Below, one piece after another: positions 17,020-26,033 of a stretch of DNA of 64,000 bases. The translations under genes and the position numbers were made by a program. Each line of letters starts with the position of its first letter. The stretch's first letter is position 1. The notes under the pieces are model-generated. The model made no database searches, was not told where the DNA came from, and saw nothing but the letters and a program-made list of their open reading frames with translations. The stretch comes from DASXQK01 sp963724385 (GTDB taxonomy: Bacteria; Pseudomonadota; Alphaproteobacteria; Dongiales; Dongiaceae): NCBI GenBank assembly GCA_963724385.1, contig CAVRUJ010000002.1:372001-436000 (forward strand). Direction: 5' to 3'.

Positions 17020-18360
17020 ATGCCGATCAATCCCACCGACCTCTCCCGACCGGGCGCGGACCACGTCCCATCCTATTGGGCGGCGACCGCCGGCCCCGAG
17101 GTCGAGAACACCGATCCCGTTTCCAGCGATCTGGACGTCGATGTCGCCATTATCGGCGGCGGCTACACGGGGCTGTCGGCGGCGTACCATCTCGGCCGCG
17201 ACCACCGCATTGTCGCGCATGTCCTGGAGGCCCATCGCATCGGCTGGGGATGCAGCGGACGGAACGGGGGATTCTGCTCCACCGGCATGGGGAAGGACGA
17301 CTTCGGATCCTGGGTGAGACGCTTCGGCCTCGACGGGGCCAAGGCGGTTTTCGAACAGAGCCGCGAGGCGGTCCGCTGCGTCGGCCGCATCCTGGAGACG
17401 GAATCGATCGACGCCGAGCGTACCGCGAACGGCGGACTCGAACTGGCTCACAAGCCGAACCGCATGGCCGAGATGGACGCCCATCGCCATCAGCTCAACG
17501 ACCTGTTCGGGATGGACGTGAAGCTGTTGAGCCGTGCCGATCTCGCCAGCCACTTCCTCGACAGCCGCGAGGCCTACGGCGCACTCCTGCATGACGAGGG
17601 CTTTGCCCTGCACGCGCTGAAATACGCGCGGGGCCTCGCCAGGGCGGCGCAGCGCCACGGCGCCGTCATGCATGCGGCCTCGCCGGTCCTCGCCTGGCGG
17701 CGGGACGGTGCAAAGCACTTGCTGACCACGCCAGGTGGCAAGGTCCGGGCCCGGCAGGTGGTCATCGCCGGCAACGGCTACACCGGCGACCGGCTGCATC
17801 GAAGCGTCGACGGACGGTTGCTTCCGGTCCTCTCCAACATCATTGTCACCCGCGAGCTCAGCGAGTCCGAGCGCCAATCGGTCAACTGGCAGACCTATCT
17901 GAAGATCTGGGATTCGCGGACCCTGCTCTTTTACTACCGGCTCCTGCCCCAGAATCGGGTGCTGTTCGGCGCTCGCGGCGGCATCGAGGATACGGCCGAG
18001 GAAAATCGCCGGCAGCGTATCTGGCTCGAGCGGCGCTTCGCCGAGATGTTCCCGGCGCTCGCCAAGGTCGAGAGCGAATACTTCTGGCGTGGCTGGGTCT
18101 GCCTGTCCTACGACAAGAATCCCCATGTCGGCAGCATCGAGGACGGGACGGTCCACTACGCGCTCGCCTATATGGGCAGCGGCGTGGCGCTCGCCACCTA
18201 CTGCGGGCGCCATTTGGCGAACCGGATCGCCGGCGGACCTGCCGCCGAGGCAGGCCCGCTGTTGGGCACGCCGCTCCCCCGCTTCCCTCTTCCCTTCCTG
18301 CGCCGGCACTATCAACGCGCGGCTTATACCTACTATGGGTTCAAGGACGAGTACCTCTAG
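17020..18360 (+). CDS. FAD-dependent oxidase, gamma-glutamylputrescine oxidase-like
   Basis: A 446-residue DAO-family flavoprotein. The FAD-binding signature IIGGGYTGLSAAYHLG lies at about residues 46-61, followed by IGWGCSGRNGGF, typical of PuuB/OrdL-type enzymes, and GSGVALATYCGRHLA near the C-terminus. These oxidise secondary amines such as gamma-glutamylputrescine. The ATG at 17020 fits the family N-terminus (the region near residue 18 reads SYWAAT); another ATG at 16981 is in frame. No puuA or puuC homologue is nearby, so the substrate is uncertain. Confidence 0.83.
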   Translation: MPINPTDLSRPGADHVPSYWAATAGPEVENTDPVSSDLDVDVAIIGGGYTGLSAAYHLGRDHRIVAHVLEAHRIGWGCSGRNGGFCSTGMGKDDFGSWVRRFGLDGAKAVFEQSREAVRCVGRILETESIDAERTANGGLELAHKPNRMAEMDAHRHQLNDLFGMDVKLLSRADLASHFLDSREAYGALLHDEGFALHALKYARGLARAAQRHGAVMHAASPVLAWRRDGAKHLLTTPGGKVRARQVVIAGNGYTGDRLHRSVDGRLLPVLSNIIVTRELSESERQSVNWQTYLKIWDSRTLLFYYRLLPQNRVLFGARGGIEDTAEENRRQRIWLERRFAEMFPALAKVESEYFWRGWVCLSYDKNPHVGSIEDGTVHYALAYMGSGVALATYCGRHLANRIAGGPAAEAGPLLGTPLPRFPLPFLRRHYQRAAYTYYGFKDEYL

Positions 18361-18393
18361 TGGATATTCTGCGGACCCGTTCGGGCTAGCCCC

Positions 18394-19782
18394 ATGACGC
18401 GCCTTCTCGTCGAAGAGATGGCCTATGGCGACAGCCTGCCGGTCTTCGCGCGCTTCGCGACGCTGCCGGGCGCGCTGTTTCTCGATAGCGCGCTGGCCGA
18501 AGGCGGAGTCGGCCGGCATTCCTTTGTCGCCGCCGATCCGTTCCACATCCTACAAAGCCGTGACGGCAAGATCCAAGACGGCGGGGAGCTGTCGTTAGGC
18601 GATCCCTTCCTTCGCCTTTCCGAGCGGCTCGCCCGCTATCCGATCGATAGCGTCCCAGGCCTGCCGCCGTTCCAGACCGGCGTCGGGGGATATTTTGCCT
18701 ATGACCTTGCGCAGCATCTGGAGCGCCTGCCCGGACACCGCGTGGACGACCAACCTCTTCCCGACATGCTGCTCGGCTTTTACGGCTGGACCATCGCCTT
18801 CGACCACGAGGCCCGCCGCGCCTGGATCATGGCGAACGGCCATCCCGCTCCAAGCGAGGCCGAGCGCAACGCACTCGCCGGCAAGAGGCTGACCTGGATC
18901 AAGGAACGGTTGTCCGAGCCGGCACCGCCAGCAGGGGCGCCGGTCATCGCCCGGCCGGCGCCGGAGATCGACCGCGCGGCCTACGAATCCATGGTCCGGC
19001 GAGTCATCGACTACATACTGGCCGGCGACATCTATCAGGCCAATCTGTCCCAGCGTTTCACCGCGGCGCTGCCGAAGGACGCCGATCCCTTCGACCTTTA
19101 TTGCAATCTGCGCCGGCGCAATCCCGCTCCTTTCGCGGCCTTCCTGCGTCATGGAGGGATCGCCCTGCTGTCGGCTTCGCCGGAACGGTTTCTGCAGCTG
19201 CAGGGCCGGCAGGTCGAGACCCGCCCGATCAAAGGGACCCGGCGGCGCGGCCGCAGCAAGGAAGAGGACGACGCGCTCGCCCAAGAGCTGCTGGCCAGCG
19301 CAAAGGACCGCGCCGAAAACCTCATGATCGTCGACCTCCTGCGCAACGATCTCTCGCGCGTCTGCGCCGACCATTCGGTTGACGTCCCTGTGCTCTTCGG
19401 CTTGGAAAGCTTTGCCACGGTCCATCACCTGGTGTCCGTGGTGACCGGGCGCTTGCGTCCCGGCATGACGGCCGTCGATCTTCTCCGCGCCGCCTTTCCC
19501 GGCGGCTCGATCACCGGGGCGCCGAAGATCCGGGCCATGGAAATCATCGCCGAGCTTGAGCCCAACAGGCGCGGCCCTTATTGCGGCAGCATCGGGTATA
19601 TCGGCTTCGACGGTTCGATGGACTCGAGCATCGTCATCCGGACCATGGCGGTTCGCGGCCGGCACCTCACCTTCCATGTCGGAGGCGGCATTGTCGCCGA
19701 TTCCGATCCCACGGCCGAATACGAGGAGAGCCTGACCAAAGCCAAGGCGCTGATCGAGAGCTTGTCGGGGGCAAGGCCGTGA
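18394..19782 (+). CDS. pabB: Aminodeoxychorismate synthase component I
   Basis: Makes 4-amino-4-deoxychorismate from chorismate and ammonia, leading to p-aminobenzoate and folate. The 462-residue chorismate-binding protein has RPIKGTRRRG (the Lys of PabB that forms the covalent intermediate), SASPERFL, DLLRNDLSRVC and GSITGAPKIRAMEII. It ends GTGA, overlapping pabA, and the pabB-pabA-pabC arrangement supports PabB rather than anthranilate synthase. Confidence 0.93.
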   Translation: MTRLLVEEMAYGDSLPVFARFATLPGALFLDSALAEGGVGRHSFVAADPFHILQSRDGKIQDGGELSLGDPFLRLSERLARYPIDSVPGLPPFQTGVGGYFAYDLAQHLERLPGHRVDDQPLPDMLLGFYGWTIAFDHEARRAWIMANGHPAPSEAERNALAGKRLTWIKERLSEPAPPAGAPVIARPAPEIDRAAYESMVRRVIDYILAGDIYQANLSQRFTAALPKDADPFDLYCNLRRRNPAPFAAFLRHGGIALLSASPERFLQLQGRQVETRPIKGTRRRGRSKEEDDALAQELLASAKDRAENLMIVDLLRNDLSRVCADHSVDVPVLFGLESFATVHHLVSVVTGRLRPGMTAVDLLRAAFPGGSITGAPKIRAMEIIAELEPNRRGPYCGSIGYIGFDGSMDSSIVIRTMAVRGRHLTFHVGGGIVADSDPTAEYEESLTKAKALIESLSGARP

Positions 19783-20357
19783 CCGTGCTTCTGATCGACA
19801 ACTACGATTCCTTCGCCCACAACCTCGCCCGCTATCTCAGGGAGCTGGGCCAGAGCGTCGAGGTTTGCCGGAACGACGCCATCGCCCTCGAGGCGATCGC
19901 GGCCGCGCGGCCGAACCATATCGTGATTTCTCCCGGGCCGCGCGCCCCGGAGCAGGCGGGCATATCCCTCGAGGTCGTCCGGCGTTTTGCCGGCGAAATT
20001 CCGCTGCTGGGTGTCTGCCTCGGCCATCAATGCATCGCACAGGCCTTCGGCGGCAGGGTTCTGCGGGCGGAGCGAGTCATGCACGGCAAGACCTCGGCCG
20101 TCACTCACGATGGCCGCGGGCTCTTTGCCGGCGTCCCCAGTCCGTTTCGCGCCACGCGCTATCATTCCCTTGTCGCGGAACCCGATTCGCTGCCGCGCGA
20201 ATTGGAAATCACGGCGCGAAGCGACGACGGCGTCATCATGGCGATTGCCCATCGCAAGCTGCCGGTGGCCGGGCTCCAATTCCACCCGGAGGCCGTGCTG
20301 ACCGAGCATGGCCATCGCCTGCTGCGGAACTTCCTGGATGGCAGCGCATGGTCATGA
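19779..20357 (+). CDS. pabA: Aminodeoxychorismate synthase glutaminase component
   Basis: A 192-residue class I glutamine amidotransferase that supplies ammonia to PabB. It opens with LLIDNYDSFAHNLARYL and has the nucleophile Cys in LLGVCLGHQCIAQAFGG, and His and Glu in LQFHPEAVLTEHG. The start is a GTG at 19779-19781 overlapping the pabB stop. PabA and TrpG sequences are similar; the pab operon context decides for PabA. Confidence 0.92.
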   Translation: MTVLLIDNYDSFAHNLARYLRELGQSVEVCRNDAIALEAIAAARPNHIVISPGPRAPEQAGISLEVVRRFAGEIPLLGVCLGHQCIAQAFGGRVLRAERVMHGKTSAVTHDGRGLFAGVPSPFRATRYHSLVAEPDSLPRELEITARSDDGVIMAIAHRKLPVAGLQFHPEAVLTEHGHRLLRNFLDGSAWS

Positions 20358-21178
20358 TCCATCTGAACGGCCGGCTGACGGATGCCATGAGCGCGCGAAT
20401 CGATCCCGCCGATCGCGGCTTCCTGCTGGCCGATGGTTTGTTCGAAACGCTTCGCGCCTATGACGGGAAGCCTTTTGCGCTGGACGCACATCTTGCCCGT
20501 CTCGCCGACGGCGCCGCCACGATCGAGCTGGCGATGCCGCCGATGGCGCAGCTCGCTGCGGCCGTGGCGGAAACGCTGCACGCCAACGCCCATCGCGAAG
20601 CCTCCATCCGAATCACCCTTACCCGCGGCCCCGGTCCGCGCGGGCTGCTTCCGACACCAGAGGCGAAGCCCACCTGGATGGTCGCAACAAGCCCCATCGC
20701 CGATCCGAGGCCGGCGGCGTGGACCGCGAAGCTGGTCTCCATCCGGCGCAACGAGCATTCACCCCTGGCCCGCCTCAAATCGCTGGCTTATCTGGACAAC
20801 GTGCTGGCCCTGAAGGCGGCTGCGGCCTCCGGCGCCGACGAGGCCTTGATGTTGAATGCCGCCGGGCGCCTTGCCAGCGGCAGCCGCAGCAATCTCTTTC
20901 TCGTGCTTTCCAGCGTGCTGGTGACGCCGCCGCCGAGCGAGGGCGCGCTTCCCGGCATCACAAGGCGGCAGCTGCTGGACCTCGCGATTTCGGCAGGGAT
21001 CGAGGCTCGCGAGGCGCCGCTCTCGATCGAGGATCTCGATCTCGCGAGCGAGGCCTTTGTCAGCAACAGCCTGGTCGAGGTGATGCCGTTGGCGAGCCTC
21101 AACGGGAGCAAGCTCGCGGCAGGACCGGTCGCGGTGAAGCTTGCGCGGCTCTATCGGCGGCTGACGCGAGATCGTTAG
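20354..21178 (+). CDS. pabC: Aminodeoxychorismate lyase, class IV aminotransferase fold
   Basis: PLP-dependent lyase releasing pyruvate and p-aminobenzoate. The 274-residue product has the fold-type IV pattern: LNGRL...RGFLLADGLFETLR, Arg/Lys stretch SLAYLDNVLALKAAAASGADEALMLN with the PLP lysine in RLKSLAYLDN, and GITRRQLLDLA. The start is ATG at 20354 overlapping the pabA stop as ATGA; ATG at 20348 is the alternative. A branched-chain aminotransferase-like role is less likely given the pab neighbours. Confidence 0.88.
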   Translation: MIHLNGRLTDAMSARIDPADRGFLLADGLFETLRAYDGKPFALDAHLARLADGAATIELAMPPMAQLAAAVAETLHANAHREASIRITLTRGPGPRGLLPTPEAKPTWMVATSPIADPRPAAWTAKLVSIRRNEHSPLARLKSLAYLDNVLALKAAAASGADEALMLNAAGRLASGSRSNLFLVLSSVLVTPPPSEGALPGITRRQLLDLAISAGIEAREAPLSIEDLDLASEAFVSNSLVEVMPLASLNGSKLAAGPVAVKLARLYRRLTRDR

Positions 21179-21191
21179 AGACGAAATCGCC

Positions 21192-22529
21192 TCAAGAGGA
21201 TCGAGGAATGGCCGCGCTCTCGGCCAAATCGATCAGATGCAGGAAAGACCCGCAGACCTTGCCCTTGCGCCTGCCTGCCTGGCCCAACATCTGGCCCCGG
21301 GAGTCCCGCATTTCGAACAACGATTCGCCGTCCCCTTCGTCGGTCGCCGTCGCGTAATGGAATTCGTGGCCGCGATAGATCGTCCCCGAGCGGCCCAGCG
21401 GGCCATCGCCGATCAGCCGGGCTTCGCGATATCCGAGATGCAGCCGGCGTTCGGCGAAGGAGGATTCCAGCGGCAGAAGCCCGGCCATGGCGTGACGCCG
21501 GCCGTCGGCGTCGACGAGAGTCCTGCCCAGCACCATGTAGCCACCGCATTCGCCGAAGACGGTGGCGCCGTTTGCCGAGGCGGCTCGGAGACCGTCGAGG
21601 AACCTCGCGTTGCCGGCAATCCGGCCGGCATGCAGTTCCGGATAGCCGCCGGGGAGATAGACGGCATCGCTTCCGGCCGCCGGCGCTTCGTCGGCAAGCG
21701 GCGAGAAGAACTCGAGCTCGGCCCCGGCGGCCCGCCAGGCTTGGAGCTGGGCGGGATAGGCAAAGGCGAAGACAGCATCGCGGGCGACCGCAATTCGCTG
21801 GCCAAGCGGCGCCATCGTGGCGCCGGGCTTGAGTGATGACCCGGCAAATCCCGAGCGCGCCAGATCGAGGAGCGCCTTCACGTCGACCGACCGGGCCAAG
21901 CGTTCGGCGGCGGCATCGAGAAAGGAATCGAGATCGGGTTGTTCCACGGCCTGGACCAGGCCCAGATGCCGCTCCGGCCTGGCGAAGGAATCGTCCCTCG
22001 GCACGAATCCCAGCACGGGAATGCCAAGCGGCTCGGCCGCGCGCCGCAGCATGTCGGCATGGGATGCGCCGCCCACCCGATTGAAGATGACGCCTGCGAT
22101 GGGCAATTCCGGCCGGTGGGTCGCAAATCCGCGCAGCAACGCGCCCGCCGAGGCCGCCTGCCCGCGGGCATCGATGACGAGGATCACGGGCCAGCCCGTC
22201 AGCGCCGCGAAATCGGCGGTCGAGCCCCGCCCATCGGCGGCGGCATCGAACAGGCCCATGACGCCTTCGACGACCACGAATTCAGGCCCCGCACTGAGCT
22301 TGGCGAGGGCTGCTTCGACAGTCGCCGGCCGCATAGCCCACAAATCGATGCTGACACAGGGCTTGCCGCTGGCCGCGGCATGAAAGGCGGGATCGATGTA
22401 GTCAGGCCCAAGCTTCGCCGCGCGAACGTCGTGGCCAGTACGCAGCAAATGGCGCAACAAAGCCGCCACCAGGATCGTCTTGCCGCTGCCCGAGGCCGGT
22501 GCCGCGAAGACGAGCCCCTTGGCGTTCAT
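21192..22529 (-). CDS. cobB: Cobyrinate a,c-diamide synthase
   Basis: ATP- and glutamine-dependent amidation of the a and c carboxylates of (hydrogeno)byrinate. The 445-residue protein has an N-terminal P-loop domain (GLVFAAPASGSGKT, residues 5-18; KLGPDYIDPAFH) and a C-terminal triad-type glutaminase domain with the nucleophile Cys in FGECGGYMVLG and a His in GSFLHLI. It overlaps cobA by four bases (ATGA) on the same strand. It is convergent with pabC, 13 bases apart. Confidence 0.94.
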   Translation of the reverse strand: MNAKGLVFAAPASGSGKTILVAALLRHLLRTGHDVRAAKLGPDYIDPAFHAAASGKPCVSIDLWAMRPATVEAALAKLSAGPEFVVVEGVMGLFDAAADGRGSTADFAALTGWPVILVIDARGQAASAGALLRGFATHRPELPIAGVIFNRVGGASHADMLRRAAEPLGIPVLGFVPRDDSFARPERHLGLVQAVEQPDLDSFLDAAAERLARSVDVKALLDLARSGFAGSSLKPGATMAPLGQRIAVARDAVFAFAYPAQLQAWRAAGAELEFFSPLADEAPAAGSDAVYLPGGYPELHAGRIAGNARFLDGLRAASANGATVFGECGGYMVLGRTLVDADGRRHAMAGLLPLESSFAERRLHLGYREARLIGDGPLGRSGTIYRGHEFHYATATDEGDGESLFEMRDSRGQMLGQAGRRKGKVCGSFLHLIDLAESAAIPRSS

Positions 22530-23365
22530 GCGCTTTGGCTTCTCCCGCTTCGGCCCAGCGGGTTGGCTTCCAGCTTCCGGCCGGAGAGAGCGCCCAACCA
22601 GTCAAGTGCCGCGCGCAGGCGAACGACCTCGCCCAGCACCACCATGGCAGGCGGCTCGATGCCCGATTCCGCGACGGCTTCGGCGGCCTGGCCCAATGTC
22701 GTCTCGATCACTCTCTGGTCGGCCGTGCTCGCCTTGCTGACGATGGCGACCGGCTCCGCGGCCTGGCGCCCGGCCGCGAGCAGGCGCCGGGTGATGGGCT
22801 CGATATGCTTCAGGGCCATGTAGATCACCAGTACCGGTGCGCCTTTGGCCAGTGCCTCCCAGTCGATCGAATCGGGCACCAGCCCGCCGGAGTCATGGCC
22901 GGTGACGAAGGCGACGGCGGAATTGATCTCGCGATGGGTCACGGGAATGCCGGCATAGGCAAGCCCGCCGATGCCAGCGCTGATCCCCGGCACGATCCGG
23001 AAGGGGATGCCGGCGGCGACGAGCGCCATCGCCTCTTCGCCGCCGCGCCCGAAGACAAAGGGATCGCCACCCTTGAGGCGCAGCACCCGCTTGCGCTCCT
23101 TGGCCAGCTCCACGAGGCGCAGCGAAATGTCGCGCTGGCGCACCGAAGGCTTGCCGCCCCGTTTGCCAGCGAACTCCAGCACCGAGCCCGGCCGCGCCAG
23201 ATCGAGGATCCGCGGATCGACAAGCGCGTCGTAGACCACGAAATCGGCCTGCCTCAGCGCGTGGAGCGCCAGCAGGGACAACAGGCCCGGGTCCCCGGGG
23301 CCAGCGCCGGTGAGCCAGACCCATCCTGGCTCCAAGGCCGGGAGATCGCGGAAGGCTTGATCCAT
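22526..23365 (-). CDS. cobA: Uroporphyrinogen-III C-methyltransferase
   Basis: Methylates uroporphyrinogen III at C2 and C7 to give precorrin-2, the branch point to cobalamin and siroheme. The 279-residue sequence has the SUMT signatures VWLTGAGPGDPGLLSLLALHAL near the N-terminus and RLKGGDPFVFGRGGEEAMAL in the middle, plus GIPVTHREINSAVAFVTGHD. No CysG-type dehydrogenase domain is fused. ATG at 23365 was preferred to a TTG at 23404. It is divergent from cbiD with 68 bases between. Confidence 0.95.
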   Translation of the reverse strand: MDQAFRDLPALEPGWVWLTGAGPGDPGLLSLLALHALRQADFVVYDALVDPRILDLARPGSVLEFAGKRGGKPSVRQRDISLRLVELAKERKRVLRLKGGDPFVFGRGGEEAMALVAAGIPFRIVPGISAGIGGLAYAGIPVTHREINSAVAFVTGHDSGGLVPDSIDWEALAKGAPVLVIYMALKHIEPITRRLLAAGRQAAEPVAIVSKASTADQRVIETTLGQAAEAVAESGIEPPAMVVLGEVVRLRAALDWLGALSGRKLEANPLGRSGRSQSA

Positions 23366-23433
23366 GGGACGATTGTAATGGCCGAAGGGCTCGCGACTAG
23401 TCAAATGGAGACGCGGGCTTTAAGAATAGCGCC

Positions 23434-24519
23434 ATGCTGAAAAAGCCGCGCGGGCCGCTGCGCCAGGGCTGGACAACCGGCGCCTGCGCCGCCGCCGCGG
23501 CCAAGGCGGCCTATGCAGCGCTGCTGACCGGCGAGTTCCCCGACCCCGTCGAAATCCTTCTGCCCAAGGGCGACCGCCCTCGCTTCGCCCTCGCCCGCAA
23601 GGAGCTCGCGCCGGGCCACGCCACCGCCGGCATCGTCAAGGACGCCGGCGATGACCCCGATGTCACGCACGGCGCCCTTATCCTCAGCACCGTCCGCCTG
23701 CTCGATGCTGGTCGCGGCCTCGTCTTTCGCGCCGGCGATGGCGTGGGCATGGTGACCAAGCCTGGTCTGCCAATTCCGCCGGGCGAACCTGCCATCAACC
23801 CGGTGCCGCGCCAGATCATGGCCGGCGTCATAGCTGAAGTCGCAGCGGCCCATGGCGGGACCGGCGACGTGGAGATCACCATCTCCGTTCCGGGGGGCGC
23901 GGAGCTGGCGCGCAAGACCTGGAACCCGCGGCTTGGCATCGTCGGCGGCCTTTCGATCCTTGGCACGACCGGCGTGGTGCATCCCTATTCCTGCTCGGCC
24001 TGGATCGCCTCGATCCATCGCGGTATCGACGTCTGCCGGGCCAATGGCGTCGATCACGCGGCGGCCTGCACAGGCTCGACCTCGGAGGCGGCGGTGCAGA
24101 GGCTCTATCACCTGCCGGATGTCGCCTTGATCGACATGGGGGATTTTGCCGGCGGCGTGCTGAAGTACCTGCGCAGACATCCGATCGCGCGCCTCACCAT
24201 CGCTGGCGGCTTCGGCAAGCTGTGCAAGCTGGCGGACGGGGCCATGGACCTCCACAGCGGACGCAGCGAGATCGATCGCGAGCGCCTGGCCGAAAGACTT
24301 CAGCGCCTGGGCGCAAGCCCCAATGCTCTCACCCTCACCCGCGCGGCCAACACGGCTGGGGAGATTCTCGCCCTCAGCCAGTCGGAAGGGTTACCCCTCG
24401 GCGACCTGATCGCCGGCGACGCGAGAGCCGAGGCTCTCGCCATGCTCGATGGCGGGACGGCGGTGGAAGTCATTGTCGTGGACCGCAATGGAGCGATCGT
24501 CGGCCGTGCCGGGTTCTAG
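23434..24519 (+). CDS. cbiD: Cobalt-precorrin-5B C1-methyltransferase CbiD
   Basis: Methylates C1 of cobalt-precorrin-5B in the early-cobalt (anaerobic-type) route, replacing CobF of the late-cobalt route. The 361-residue sequence shows the CbiD N-terminus GWTTGACAAAAAKAA, the GDGVGMVTKPGLPIPPGEPAINPVPR block and GTTGVVHPYS, all typical. No cobF is in the window. It overlaps cobK by 14 bases. Confidence 0.95.
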   Translation: MLKKPRGPLRQGWTTGACAAAAAKAAYAALLTGEFPDPVEILLPKGDRPRFALARKELAPGHATAGIVKDAGDDPDVTHGALILSTVRLLDAGRGLVFRAGDGVGMVTKPGLPIPPGEPAINPVPRQIMAGVIAEVAAAHGGTGDVEITISVPGGAELARKTWNPRLGIVGGLSILGTTGVVHPYSCSAWIASIHRGIDVCRANGVDHAAACTGSTSEAAVQRLYHLPDVALIDMGDFAGGVLKYLRRHPIARLTIAGGFGKLCKLADGAMDLHSGRSEIDRERLAERLQRLGASPNALTLTRAANTAGEILALSQSEGLPLGDLIAGDARAEALAMLDGGTAVEVIVVDRNGAIVGRAGF

Positions 24520-25258
24520 CCGGATCCTGATTCTCGGGGGTACCGGAGAGGCGCGGGCCCTTGCCGATGCGCTCGCAAGAAGGCCCGGCATGACGGTGGT
24601 CACCTCGCTTGCCGGCCGCACGGTCGCGCCGCGCCTGCCCGCTGGCGAATTTCGCGTCGGCGGCTTCGGCGGCGGCGCCGGTCTCGCAAGCTACATCGCC
24701 CAACAGAAAATCGACGCCGTCATCGATGCAACCCATCCCTACGCCGCTGCCATCAGCGGCCATGCGGTGGAAGCGGCCAGGATTGCCGGCCGACCCCTGC
24801 TTCGCCTCGAGCGCCCCGCTTGGACGCCTGTGGAGGGCGATCATTGGATCGTGGTCGATAGCCTCTCTGCCGCCGCCGCCGCGGCACCGCTCATCGGATC
24901 GCGGGCGTTCCTCACCATCGGGATCAAGGAGATCGCGGCCTTTGCCGGCGTGAAAGGTATCTGGTTTCTGGTGCGGCTTGTGGAGCGACCAGACAACCCG
25001 TTGCCGTTGCCCCACCACGAAATCGTCCTCGGGCGTGGTCCCTTTGCCGAAGCCAAGGAAATCGATTTGATGCGGCGCCATCGCATCGACCTGGTGATTG
25101 CCAAGAACAGCGGCGGGGCGGCCACCTATGGCAAGATCGTCGCGGCGCGCAAACTCGGCATGCCCGTGATGCTGTTGCGCCGGCCACCCCTGGCGCCGGC
25201 CGAAACGGCGGCTTCTATCGAGCAGGCGATGGCCTGGATCGAGAGCCGCTTCGTCTGA
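24506..25258 (+). CDS. cobK: Precorrin-6A/cobalt-precorrin-6A reductase
   Basis: NADPH-dependent reduction of the corrin ring precursor. The 250-residue protein begins SRILILGGTGEARALADAL, and contains DATHPYAAAISGHA and NSGGAATYGKI, the CobK/CbiJ hallmarks. The start is a GTG at 24506, which places the glycine-rich strand at the usual distance; an in-frame ATG at 24488 is an alternative. It is convergent with cobM, four bases apart. Confidence 0.92.
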   Translation: MPGSSRILILGGTGEARALADALARRPGMTVVTSLAGRTVAPRLPAGEFRVGGFGGGAGLASYIAQQKIDAVIDATHPYAAAISGHAVEAARIAGRPLLRLERPAWTPVEGDHWIVVDSLSAAAAAAPLIGSRAFLTIGIKEIAAFAGVKGIWFLVRLVERPDNPLPLPHHEIVLGRGPFAEAKEIDLMRRHRIDLVIAKNSGGAATYGKIVAARKLGMPVMLLRRPPLAPAETAASIEQAMAWIESRFV

Positions 25259-25262
25259 TCGG

Positions 25263-26033
25263 TCAGCCCCGCGACCGCCGGCGCGGGCGCAGGACATGGC
25301 GGTGGTCCTCGTGATAGAGTCGGCTGTCCTGGAAATCCCTGTTGCCGAAGACACGACCGACGAAAATGAGAGCCGTCCGGGTGATCTTTGCCGCCTTCAC
25401 CTTGGCTTTGATGTCGCCGAGCGTGCCGCGGATGACGCGCTGGTCCGGCCAGCCGACGCGGAACAGCACGACGACGGGACAATCCGCGCCATAGAGCGGC
25501 GACAATTCCGCCACCACCAGGTGAATGTTGCGAACCGAGAGATGGATGGCCAAGGTCGCGCCGGTTGCGCCCAAGACCTTCAGGCTCTCGCGTTCCGGCA
25601 TCGGCGAGGCTTTGCCTGCGGTGCGGGTCAGGATCACGGTCTGCGTGATTTCGGGCAGGGTGAGTTCGGTCTTGAGCAGGGCGGCCGCGGCCGCATAGGC
25701 GGGTACGCCGGGGACGACTTCATACTCGATGCCGAACCGGTCCAGCCGGCGCATTTGCTCGGCTATGGCGCCGTAGAGCGAAGGGTCGCCCGAATGGACA
25801 CGGGCAACATCCACGCCCTGTTCCCTGGCTTTGCCGATCTCGGCGATGATCTCATCGAGCGTGAGAGGCGCTGTATCGACCACGCGAGCTGACGCGCTGG
25901 CATGGGCGACCACCGCCGGCGGCACCAGTGAGCCGGCATAGAGCACAAGCGGACAACGGCCGATCAGGTCGCGCCCGCGCAAGGTCAGAAGCTCCGGATC
26001 GCCAGGGCCGGCGCCGATGAAGTAGACCTTCAC
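25263..26033 (-). CDS. cobM: Precorrin-4 / cobalt-precorrin-4 C11-methyltransferase
   Basis: SAM-dependent corrin methyltransferase of 256 residues. VYFIGAGPGDPELLTLRGRDLI at the start and ARVHSGDPSLYGAIAEQM in the middle are the signatures of the CobM/CbiF group. The basic tail (RHVLRPRRRSRG) extends a little past the usual end. The GTG start overlaps the stop of the cbiG-cobJ fusion (GTGA). It ends the cobH-cobL-cobI-cobJ-cobM run. Confidence 0.94.
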   Translation of the reverse strand: MKVYFIGAGPGDPELLTLRGRDLIGRCPLVLYAGSLVPPAVVAHASASARVVDTAPLTLDEIIAEIGKAREQGVDVARVHSGDPSLYGAIAEQMRRLDRFGIEYEVVPGVPAYAAAAALLKTELTLPEITQTVILTRTAGKASPMPERESLKVLGATGATLAIHLSVRNIHLVVAELSPLYGADCPVVVLFRVGWPDQRVIRGTLGDIKAKVKAAKITRTALIFVGRVFGNRDFQDSRLYHEDHRHVLRPRRRSRG